DNA of 13,785 bases from NCBI GenBank assembly GCA_020444765.1, contig JAGRHW010000046.1:1-13785 (forward strand), in the 5' to 3' direction. Position numbers and translations under genes: made by a program. Shown piece after piece: positions 6,490-13,409 of the stretch. The notes beneath the pieces were generated by a model. That model was not told where the DNA came from. It saw only the letters and a list, made by a program, of their open reading frames with translations, and did no database searches. This DNA is from Gammaproteobacteria bacterium (GTDB taxonomy: Bacteria > Pseudomonadota > Gammaproteobacteria > Granulosicoccales > Granulosicoccaceae). Positions within the stretch are counted from its first letter, which is position 1. Every line of letters starts with the position of its first letter.

Positions 6490-8111
6490 CAGTGTTTCTC
6501 GCTGCTGTCTGCCATACCAAACACACGTTCAAGCTCACGGCTGTCGGTAAGTCCCGCTTCGACCAGCGCATGTCCTTTTTCAAGCAAAGGCACCCAGCCC
6601 TTCTCGCGTGCGGCGTTCTCAATCTGCGCCAAACCCGCGGATTCGAGGATCAGCTTTTCCAGCGTTTCATCCAGCGTTAGAATTTCCATCAGCGATAAAC
6701 GGCCCTTATAGCCGATCCCCGCGCACTGCCTGCATTTCCGCGCTGTTGAATCACCACCGCAGACAGAGCAAAGCTTGCGAATCAGGCGTTGCGAAATAAC
6801 GGCAGAGAGATTACCCGTCAGCATCATCGGTTCGACACCCAGATCGATCAGCCTTTGTACAGCGGCTATCGCCGAGCGGGTATGTATGGTTGAAAAAACC
6901 TTGTGCCCGGTCATCGAGGCGCGCATCGCGATACGTGCCGTATCCGCATCCCGGATTTCACCGATCAATACAATATCCGGGTCCTGACGCAGAATCGCCC
7001 GAATACCGTCGTGAAAACTCAGCGATTGATGCTGACCAAGATTGCTTTGCCTGACATATTCAAGCGGGTACTCCACCGGATCCTCAAGCGTCATGATATT
7101 CACCGACGCATGATTCAACTCTTTGACCATCGAATACAGGCTCGTGGTCTTACCACTACCCGTCGGACCGGCAACCAGCACAACGCCTTCGGGCCGGGAA
7201 AGAATCGATCTGATCAGGTTTTTTTCCTGCCGATCCTGCACCAGTTGACCCAGCTCCAGCACTGATTTGTTCCGATCAAGAACCCGCAACACCAGATTCT
7301 CTCCATGCACGAGCGGGAAACTCGATGCGCGGAAATCGATGGGCTTGCCATGCACGGTCAATGAGAAGCTGCCGTCCTGAGGCATCCGGTTTTCGGCGAT
7401 ATCCATACCGGCCTGGATTTTCAGACGTCCAACCATCGCCGGCCAATGCTTTTTGTGCAGCGAGCGTAGCCGAAACAATACACCGTCGATACGATAGCGG
7501 ATACGGATATAGCCGGCTTCAGGCTCAAAGTGGATGTCCGAAGCTTGCGCCTGCACGGCATCCGCCAGAATGACGTTGATCAAGCGAACGATGACATGGG
7601 AATCTCCATCACTGACCGGATCTACAGAGGAGTTTCTATCAGGTTGATTTTCCAGCTCGTCGAGGATGCCATCGATACTCAGGTTGAATCCGTAAAATTC
7701 GGCCAACGCCTTATCGATATCCGGTTCACTGGCTTGCAGTATATCCAGCTGCACGGAACGACCGGCGATACGGCGAATCTTGTCCAGCGCCACCAGATTA
7801 CCCGGCTCCGTCATTGCCAGCATGAGACGGTTTTCCGGGCGGTTGAAGCTGACCGGTATGACTCGAAAACGTCTGGCCAGCTCTTCAGGAATCTGCCTTA
7901 GTGCTTCAGCATCGGCAACCACGGTCGACAGATCAATCGACCTCACACCAGCTATCTTTCCCAGTTTGTCGCGCAAATCGGTTTCCGATATAAAACCGAA
8001 CTGAACCAGCAGACGGCCTATTTTCATACCGGATTTCTTCTGTTCCACCAGAGCAATCTGCAGCTGGTCCGCATCGATCAAACCAGCCTTCAGCAGTTGT
8101 TTTCCGAGCAT
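6489..8111 (-). CDS. mshE: GspE/PilB-family assembly ATPase with MshEN domain (MshE-like)
   Basis: 540 residues. The N-terminus has the tandem 24-residue MshEN pattern: LGKQLL...GLI...L...AL..Q (residues 1-24), a five-residue spacer, then KIGRLL...GFI...L...L (30-53). In Vibrio MshE this domain binds cyclic di-GMP. The catalytic part has Walker A GPTGSGKT (315-322), an aspartate box with LEDPVEY, Walker B IVLIGEIRD (380-388), a histidine box around STIHTR (407-412), and a C-x2-C-x8-C-x2-C zinc site (Cys448, 451, 460, 463). It would hydrolyse ATP in the cytoplasm to drive pilus extension with the adjacent platform protein. The ATG at 8111 is chosen because AAGGA lies 7 bases upstream and the MshEN motif begins there; a longer frame exists but overlaps the upstream gene. 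The first motif has Met where Arg is usual. Confidence 0.95.
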   Translation of the reverse strand: MLGKQLLKAGLIDADQLQIALVEQKKSGMKIGRLLVQFGFISETDLRDKLGKIAGVRSIDLSTVVADAEALRQIPEELARRFRVIPVSFNRPENRLMLAMTEPGNLVALDKIRRIAGRSVQLDILQASEPDIDKALAEFYGFNLSIDGILDELENQPDRNSSVDPVSDGDSHVIVRLINVILADAVQAQASDIHFEPEAGYIRIRYRIDGVLFRLRSLHKKHWPAMVGRLKIQAGMDIAENRMPQDGSFSLTVHGKPIDFRASSFPLVHGENLVLRVLDRNKSVLELGQLVQDRQEKNLIRSILSRPEGVVLVAGPTGSGKTTSLYSMVKELNHASVNIMTLEDPVEYPLEYVRQSNLGQHQSLSFHDGIRAILRQDPDIVLIGEIRDADTARIAMRASMTGHKVFSTIHTRSAIAAVQRLIDLGVEPMMLTGNLSAVISQRLIRKLCSVCGGDSTARKCRQCAGIGYKGRLSLMEILTLDETLEKLILESAGLAQIENAAREKGWVPLLEKGHALVEAGLTDSRELERVFGMADSSEKH

Positions 8112-8118
8112 GATGACG

Positions 8119-8123
8119 TCCTT
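8119..8123 (-). promoter_or_regulatory. Ribosome binding site of the assembly ATPase gene
   Basis: AAGGA on the minus strand, 7 bases before the ATG at 8111, in the 19-base gap after the TPR gene's stop. It decides for this start over in-frame codons further upstream. Confidence 0.75.
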
Positions 8124-8130
8124 GTCGCAG

Positions 8131-8952
8131 TTAGAGTGAAGCCAGCCGCCTGGTGACCTTTTCCGTATCAAATTCCGGCGTCCTGCCAGGTTCAGCCTTA
8201 AGTGCCTTTAAATAATATTCTCTGGCCTTTGCGGGATTTTTCAGTCGATCGTAACTGACAGCCAGGTTATAGAGACAAAGGCTGTTCGCATCAGCGATAG
8301 CGCACACCTTGGCAAAACTGCGGTTGGCTTTGTTCCAGATATTTTGCCGGCTATAGAGCATTCCCAGGGCCATGTAAAACGAATCATTTACCCTACCGGT
8401 CTTATACAGCTGCAAAAATGCCGACTCCGATTCATCAAAGCTCATGTTTACCGTGCGTTCGATCAACTGCCGCACCTGTTCCGCAATCATCTGCGATTGA
8501 TTCACAGAGCTGGATTTTCTGATCTTCATCGAAGGTCTTTGGCTTGTATTTATTATCTGCTTTTCAGTTTGGCTTTGTTGACTGCGTGGTTTAACGTCAA
8601 CGGCAGAGTCTTCAAGAGCCGTATTGACCGATGTTGGTGGTAATGATTTCCGCCCTTGTATAATCATCGGCGGCTTTTGACTGACAAGTGGCACTGATAC
8701 GACAAGCGGTGATTTTCTGATCAGCGTCAACATGTCACGGGTATATTCCTGCCGGGTATGAATCAACTGGGCCACAAGGTACAAAACAAGCAAAAAACTG
8801 AAAAGCAAGGCAACCATCAGGGAAATACTGAGGACAGAGCGGCATTCCCTGACTGTCTCTGGTTCCGGCCCGCTGACCAACAGCCGCTGTCTGCGTGCCA
8901 AAGCTCGCACCACTTTTTCAGATGGGATGTATTCCCCTTCCAGAACGTCCAT
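8131..8952 (-). CDS. MshN-like membrane-anchored TPR protein
   Basis: 273 residues. A basic cytoplasmic N-terminus (about 1-39) is followed by one transmembrane segment (about 40-63), a long polar, low-complexity periplasmic linker rich in Ser, Gln and Lys (about 90-155), and a C-terminal region with at least two tetratricopeptide repeats (about 192-218 and 224-256; AREYYLKALKAEP is typical). In MSHA-type loci MshN occupies the same place between secretin and ATPase and is thought to support assembly or localisation of the secretin through its periplasmic TPRs. The start has AGAGG 6 bases upstream and lies 14 bases after the secretin stop. The TPR assignment is clear; the name is by position and architecture. 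Confidence 0.8.
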   Translation of the reverse strand: MDVLEGEYIPSEKVVRALARRQRLLVSGPEPETVRECRSVLSISLMVALLFSFLLVLYLVAQLIHTRQEYTRDMLTLIRKSPLVVSVPLVSQKPPMIIQGRKSLPPTSVNTALEDSAVDVKPRSQQSQTEKQIINTSQRPSMKIRKSSSVNQSQMIAEQVRQLIERTVNMSFDESESAFLQLYKTGRVNDSFYMALGMLYSRQNIWNKANRSFAKVCAIADANSLCLYNLAVSYDRLKNPAKAREYYLKALKAEPGRTPEFDTEKVTRRLASL

Positions 8953-8966
8953 GTTCCGCCTCTTTT

Positions 8967-10610
8967 TTACTGTCTCATTACCTGCTGATTATTCAGATAT
9001 CGCAGAGCCTCATCGCGATAGTTTTTTATTCCGTCGATAACGACCGGCCGCAGAAAAACCAACAATTCGGTTTTTTCCAGTTGATCGCTTTGGTATTTAA
9101 ACAGGTGACCAAGCAAGGGAATATCGCTCAGCCACGGAATGCCGACCGTTTCCTTGCTGATGCGTTCCTGCATCAGTCCGCCGATCACCAGCATGCCGCC
9201 GTTTTCCACCCGCAGCACGGACTCCATTTCCCTGACCTGTATTTCTGGCACCCGATTTTGCACGCCGGCTACCGCAAGATCTGGGTTCGGGTCGGCGACA
9301 AAGCCCAGAATTCGGGATATTGTTGGCCTCACGTTCAGTATGATTTCGTTTTGCTGGCTGATATAAGGAATCACATTCATCACCAGACCGATCGGCACCG
9401 TTTTGATCTCCGATGTGGTGGTAAGCTTTTCGAAAAGATCGTCCGTTTTTATCCGCTGGACGCCAATCGAAAAATACACTCTGTTATCCACCACTTTCAG
9501 AACCGCCGCCTGATTGTTCAAGGCGTTTATCTTCGGGCTGGAGAGAATCTTCACCTCCCCGAACTGCCGCAGCAATTCCACTGTTGCGGTAATATCCGTA
9601 CCACCCAAGGTATTTTTGAAGACGCTGAGCAAGGCCGCCGGCGCGGAGATATTCTCAATCGATTCAGCTGTCACCGGCGCATTACCGCTGAAGCTCTGCA
9701 CGAAGTTTTTCGTCTCCCCGCCCTTCGACAAAACCCGCCAGTCGATACCGGCCTGAAACTCGTCACGTAAACTGACCTCCACGACCAGCGCTTCGATCAA
9801 CACCTGTTTTTGCGCGCTTTGCACCACCTTGCTGATAAACTGCCCGATCTGCATTTGCACCTTGTGCCGTGCTCGCACCAGAATCACACCGCTTTCCCGG
9901 TTGACGATAACCGGCAGATTACCGCTGTCGCTCTTGGCCGGCTGGCCGACGATCGCAAGGAGATTGCTCTTCAGGCTGTCCCAGAAACGGTTGTCCGATG
10001 CGTTTTTGATGCTGGCTTTTGAGTTGTTGCTGTTCGATAGACCACTGCCGCCGCTGTCGACGGCCAGACTGATCGCATCTATCTGAGTGGATAAATCTAT
10101 ATCACTGCCAGAGGAACGGCTGATATTGAGGTAATCAACGTGGTAGCTGGCAAGGTAGGGTTGATCATCGAAAACAAGCAGACGTCCGTCGTCCAATTGG
10201 TAACGGACAGACGTCTGGCTTACGACATTATCGAGAATTTCCGGTAGCGGGCGATCATCCATAACCATACTGACCGAGCCGTTGATAGCACCACTGATAG
10301 ACAGTTCCAGGCCTGCATCCCTGGCCAGTGCCTGTAAAAATTCGCGAACCGGAACTTCTGACAGCGAAACGGAGAAAGACGGGTAATCATCCGCCACCTT
10401 CACACTGGCGGTGGCGTCGATAACGTCGGGAATATCGGCTTGCCCGATAAACTGCGCTATGTCGGCAGCCGCAGGGCTTCGAATGGCTTTGTTATTCGCT
10501 GAAGGTTTTGCTGAATCGCCTGCGCAAGCGGACAAAAACAGCAGAAGAAAAGCTGCAAACGGCGCCAAGCGTAGTAAAGCCGTGAGTCCATTCAGTGTTT
10601 TCTGATCCAT
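8967..10610 (-). CDS. mshL: MshL-type secretin, lipoprotein
   Basis: 547 residues from the chosen start. A lipoprotein signal peptide ends in the lipobox LSAC, with Cys29 as the lipidated residue. A STN/N0-like domain (about 78-150) precedes a polar, Ser/Asn-rich linker (about 170-210) and an N1-like segment with VIVNRESGVILVRA (244-257). The secretin core runs from about 267 to the end, with KILSSPKINALNNQ and the secretin signature EIQVREMES...GGMLVIGGL...WLSDIPLLGHLFK (about 456-505). It would form the outer-membrane ring through which the fibre passes. Starts at 10616 (ATG) and 10640 (GTG, with AGG 5 bases upstream) are also possible; 10610 gives the most typical signal peptide and GGA lies 6 bases before it. 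A CRP-type site lies about 80 bases upstream. Confidence 0.93.
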   Translation of the reverse strand: MDQKTLNGLTALLRLAPFAAFLLLFLSACAGDSAKPSANNKAIRSPAAADIAQFIGQADIPDVIDATASVKVADDYPSFSVSLSEVPVREFLQALARDAGLELSISGAINGSVSMVMDDRPLPEILDNVVSQTSVRYQLDDGRLLVFDDQPYLASYHVDYLNISRSSGSDIDLSTQIDAISLAVDSGGSGLSNSNNSKASIKNASDNRFWDSLKSNLLAIVGQPAKSDSGNLPVIVNRESGVILVRARHKVQMQIGQFISKVVQSAQKQVLIEALVVEVSLRDEFQAGIDWRVLSKGGETKNFVQSFSGNAPVTAESIENISAPAALLSVFKNTLGGTDITATVELLRQFGEVKILSSPKINALNNQAAVLKVVDNRVYFSIGVQRIKTDDLFEKLTTTSEIKTVPIGLVMNVIPYISQQNEIILNVRPTISRILGFVADPNPDLAVAGVQNRVPEIQVREMESVLRVENGGMLVIGGLMQERISKETVGIPWLSDIPLLGHLFKYQSDQLEKTELLVFLRPVVIDGIKNYRDEALRYLNNQQVMRQ

Positions 10611-10687
10611 CCTCATTCCATGAGTCGGTTGCAGATTCACCTCGCCCTGAGGTGTTCACTATTGTGGACAAGTTAACTTTTTGCTGG

Positions 10688-10703
10688 TGTGACGAGGTTC
10701 ACA
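10688..10703. promoter_or_regulatory. CRP/Vfr-type operator upstream of the secretin gene
   Basis: The plus strand reads TGTGACGAGGTTCACA, again a perfect TGTGA-N6-TCACA. It sits in the 116-base non-coding gap between the MshM-like gene and the secretin gene. On the minus strand a -10-like AATAGT at 10658-10663 would place the site roughly 42-45 bases before the transcription start, the class II arrangement, and the -35 region it overlaps is poor, as is usual there. Binding and promoter position are inferred from motif and spacing. Confidence 0.65.
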
Positions 10704-10726
10704 AAAACAGGGTTCTGGTCTGGACC

Positions 10727-11764
10727 TTATTTCCGGACCGGTGTCGTGCCTGCTTTTTCCTCTGAGCGAATGACCAGCATATTCTGGTTATTGACAGAGA
10801 CCAGATCCTGCGAGGAACCGACGTTGCCGAACATGGTCCAGATTAATGCAAGCACCAGCCCGCCGCTGATCGCCCCGACCAGAAGTGAATTGCGGGCAGT
10901 CAACAAGGCTGCTGCACCTCCGGCGGGCGATTGACTGAGCTGCACGGCATCCTGCGTTACCGGCACATCATAAACCGCCGGAATTTCAGCATTCCGTCGA
11001 TACGCGCGGCGCAGGGTTCCGTTGGCAAGCTCAACGAGCTTGCGGAAGTTTCCAGCGGAGTCGCCGGCGATGGTTTTGGCGGTCTCCCGGGTAAAGGCAG
11101 GCAGACCGCCATGTCCGCAAAGACGCATATGGTCGTTGAGGTATTCGTAAACTTCGTAATCGGTCAGTGATTCGATATGGATGGGTCTACGACTCGTATC
11201 GAATCCATTTTGTTCCAGCAGCGACTGCTCGTAATCTGAATACAAAAATACAAGCGTGAGATTTTTCCCTTTATCCCGCACGATCGTCTGCAATTCTCTC
11301 AGCCAGTCAAACTGTTCCGCCGCGATACCCCGGATTCCTTCAAGCAGAATAATCAGACGTTCATGCGTTTCGAGCTTGTGAACGATCGCGCGCTCCAGAT
11401 GTGTCACGGGTACAAAAGCCCTGACATCGATCAACAAGCCCTCGGCCAGCTGCTTTTCAAGTGAAACCGTCCGTGCTCGGCCGGAGCAGTTGGCATACAA
11501 ACACAAGCCTTGCTGCAAGTCGTGCTCGGTCATCCGGCAGATTGCGGTTTTGCCGCTACCGGGTTCGGCCCGGACAAAGACAAACGGATCGTCATTGCGT
11601 ATTTGCAGTAGAATATCTTCCAGAACGCTTATCCGGTTTGCACCCCGGTAAAATTTGCTGACGTCGAATTCATGACCGAACGGCGACTCCATCAGTGCAT
11701 AGAACCGACAATAATCGACTTCATCAAATTCACTGACGCATGATTGCAGATCGATCGCTTTCAT
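10727..11764 (-). CDS. mshM: ExeA/MshM-type AAA ATPase with C-terminal membrane anchor, Walker B degraded
   Basis: 345 residues from the ATG. It begins with the ExeA-family pattern YALMESPFG...FY (about 22-40), followed by a P-loop AEPGSGKT (66-73). The usual ExeA/MshM Walker B 'DEAQ' is replaced: the hydrophobic strand LIILL leads into LEGI, so the Asp is Leu141 and only Glu142 remains. A hydrophobic helix (about 292-313) near the C-terminus precedes a short tail; no peptidoglycan-binding domain like that of ExeA is present. MshM/ExeA proteins are thought to help secretin assembly, and the secretin gene follows directly. The ATG at 11764 is chosen; GTG 11776 and TTG 11791 are in frame but none has a clear Shine-Dalgarno. 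It is the first gene of the minus-strand cluster. Confidence 0.85.
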   Translation of the reverse strand: MKAIDLQSCVSEFDEVDYCRFYALMESPFGHEFDVSKFYRGANRISVLEDILLQIRNDDPFVFVRAEPGSGKTAICRMTEHDLQQGLCLYANCSGRARTVSLEKQLAEGLLIDVRAFVPVTHLERAIVHKLETHERLIILLEGIRGIAAEQFDWLRELQTIVRDKGKNLTLVFLYSDYEQSLLEQNGFDTSRRPIHIESLTDYEVYEYLNDHMRLCGHGGLPAFTRETAKTIAGDSAGNFRKLVELANGTLRRAYRRNAEIPAVYDVPVTQDAVQLSQSPAGGAAALLTARNSLLVGAISGGLVLALIWTMFGNVGSSQDLVSVNNQNMLVIRSEEKAGTTPVRK

Positions 11765-11834
11765 AGGATTTAACACATTGTCGCGCAGCAATAAACCGGA
11801 ATACGGCAGACAAATTTTTTCTACCGCTACTTCC

Positions 11835-11862
11835 TATATAGTTAAGAAATTTAAAACGACAA
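11835..11862 (-). promoter_or_regulatory. Putative promoter of the pilus gene cluster
   Basis: On the minus strand TTGTCG (11857-11862) is followed after 16 bases by TATATA (11835-11840), within the 137-base A/T-rich gap between the divergent MshM-like and trmL genes. Predicted transcription would start near 11828 and lead into the cluster. TATATA is its own reverse complement and could also serve as -10 for trmL, though no convincing -35 was seen on that side. Confidence 0.45.
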
Positions 11863-11901
11863 TAAATCAACCCTGAAAAGATTTTCCGAACCCGCAGCCC
11901 C

Positions 11902-12366
11902 ATGTTCAATATTGCTCTGTTCCAACCAGAAATTCCGCCCAATACCGGCAACCTGATCAGGCTGTGCGCCAACACCGGTTTTGCCCTGCACCTGATTCAT
12001 CCGCTGGGATTTGAACTCGAAGAAAAAAAGCTGCGCCGCGCCGGACTCGACTACCGCGAACTGGCTGTCGTACACGAGCATGATGACTATGCATCGTTTA
12101 TAAACGCGCTCGGGCCTACGCGTGTGTTCGCCTGTACGACCAAGGCCGAAAACAACTACACTGCGCCTTCATACCAACCGGGCGACACGTTTTTATTCGG
12201 GCCTGAAACCCGCGGCCTGCCCGAGGACATTCTGCAAGCCGCACCCGGGGAAGGTAAAATCCGAATTCCCATGCTGCGGCAAAGTCGCAGCATCAATCTT
12301 GCGAACGCGGTATCGATTATTGTCTTTGAGGCCTGGCGGCAGAACGGTTTTACAGGAGGGACTTAG
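11902..12366 (+). CDS. trmL: tRNA (cytidine/uridine-2'-O-)-methyltransferase TrmL
   Basis: 154 residues, the normal length. SPOUT-family enzyme that uses S-adenosylmethionine to 2'-O-methylate the wobble base (position 34) of tRNA-Leu isoacceptors. Seen: the N-terminal PEIPPNTGN (9-17) followed by IRLCANTG (19-26); the motif FGPETRGLP (99-107); and SRSINLANAV (128-137), which with the adjacent helix forms the trefoil knot cofactor site. The N-terminus aligns with known TrmL at this ATG although no Shine-Dalgarno is visible before it (the preceding bases are C-rich). It is the only clear plus-strand gene; it diverges from the pilus cluster and converges on gpsA with 17 bases between stops. In E. 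coli trmL lies near secB-gpsA too, but in the same direction after cysE. Confidence 0.95.
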   Translation: MFNIALFQPEIPPNTGNLIRLCANTGFALHLIHPLGFELEEKKLRRAGLDYRELAVVHEHDDYASFINALGPTRVFACTTKAENNYTAPSYQPGDTFLFGPETRGLPEDILQAAPGEGKIRIPMLRQSRSINLANAVSIIVFEAWRQNGFTGGT

Positions 12367-12383
12367 AGCCAGCCCGGAGTTCG

Positions 12384-13385
12384 CTAGCTTTCCTGTTTGG
12401 GTGAACGGGACAACAGGGTCTGCACCGCCAGGATCGGCGCCTTGGCGTTATAGATCACTTCATAGACCTGACTGACGATCGGCATTTCAACCCGGTATTT
12501 TTCCGCCAGCAGGCGCGCATCTTCGGTTGTTTTGACACCTTCGACCACCTGCCCGATCTCCTGCAAGGCCTGCTCGACGCTGAGCCCGCGCGCCAGACAC
12601 AAACCGAAACGCCGGTTGCGCGATTGATCATCGGTACAGGTCAGCACCAGGTCGCCCATCCCCGACAAGCCCATCAGAGTCTCCTGTCTGGCGCCCATCG
12701 CCACCCCAAGCCGCATCAATTCCGCCAGCCCCCGGGTGATCAGAGCAGCTCTGGCATTGGCGCCAAACCCCAACCCGTCAGAGATACCGGCGGCAATCGC
12801 GTAGACATTTTTCAGAGCGCCGCCGACTTCCACGCCGATCACGTCGTCTGTGCTGTAGGCTCTGAAATTGTCGCCATGCAGCCAGCGTGCAACCTGATCG
12901 GCCACCGCCAGATCCCGCGACGCCACACTGATGGCAGTCGGCAGGTTTTGCGCCAGCTCCTTGGCGAACGAGGGCCCGGAGACGATCGCCGATGGCTGCC
13001 CCGGCAACTTCTCCTCGAGAACCTCGTGGAGTAGCCTGCCACTGCCCGACTCCAGACCTTTACAGGCCCAGATCAAACGCTGTTCCTTTCTGAGGCGAGG
13101 CTTGAGTTTATCCAGCGTAAGGCCGAAGGCGCTGGTGGGCGTACCCAGCAACACGGCATCACTCGCCGACAAGGATGGCTCCAAACGGTCGCTGCAAACC
13201 AGCTCATCGGGCAAACGGACACCCGGCAGGTAACGGCTGTTCTCGCGGTTTTGCTGCATGGCTTGCATGGCAGCGGCATCTCGTCCCCAGAGTATGGTTC
13301 TATGGCCACTGCGCGCCAGCAGGCACGCCAGCGCGGTACCCCAGGAGCCGGCGCCCATGACGATTATGGAAATTTTGTCCGGCAT
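12384..13385 (-). CDS. gpsA: NAD(P)H-dependent glycerol-3-phosphate dehydrogenase GpsA
   Basis: 333 residues, full length. It interconverts dihydroxyacetone phosphate and sn-glycerol 3-phosphate, supplying the backbone for phospholipid synthesis in the cytoplasm. Seen: the dinucleotide-binding GAGSWG (11-16), GTPT (81-84), the ACKGLE segment with Lys109, SGPSFAKE (136-143), the catalytic-helix region VEVGGALKNVYAIAAG with Lys192 (186-200), and the NRRFG region (257-261). The start is the ATG directly before the glycine-rich loop; the Shine-Dalgarno is weak. It follows secB on the same strand after 24 bases, a conserved gammaproteobacterial pair, and probably shares its transcript. Confidence 0.97.
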   Translation of the reverse strand: MPDKISIIVMGAGSWGTALACLLARSGHRTILWGRDAAAMQAMQQNRENSRYLPGVRLPDELVCSDRLEPSLSASDAVLLGTPTSAFGLTLDKLKPRLRKEQRLIWACKGLESGSGRLLHEVLEEKLPGQPSAIVSGPSFAKELAQNLPTAISVASRDLAVADQVARWLHGDNFRAYSTDDVIGVEVGGALKNVYAIAAGISDGLGFGANARAALITRGLAELMRLGVAMGARQETLMGLSGMGDLVLTCTDDQSRNRRFGLCLARGLSVEQALQEIGQVVEGVKTTEDARLLAEKYRVEMPIVSQVYEVIYNAKAPILAVQTLLSRSPKQES

Positions 13386-13409
13386 ACCGAATGACGTGAT
13401 TGTGTGCGC

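Noticed and set aside
8895..9770. Long open frame on the plus strand opposite the TPR and secretin genes
   Set aside because: It is antisense to a clear secretin and encodes a His/Gln-rich protein without recognisable motifs; a shadow of the real gene.
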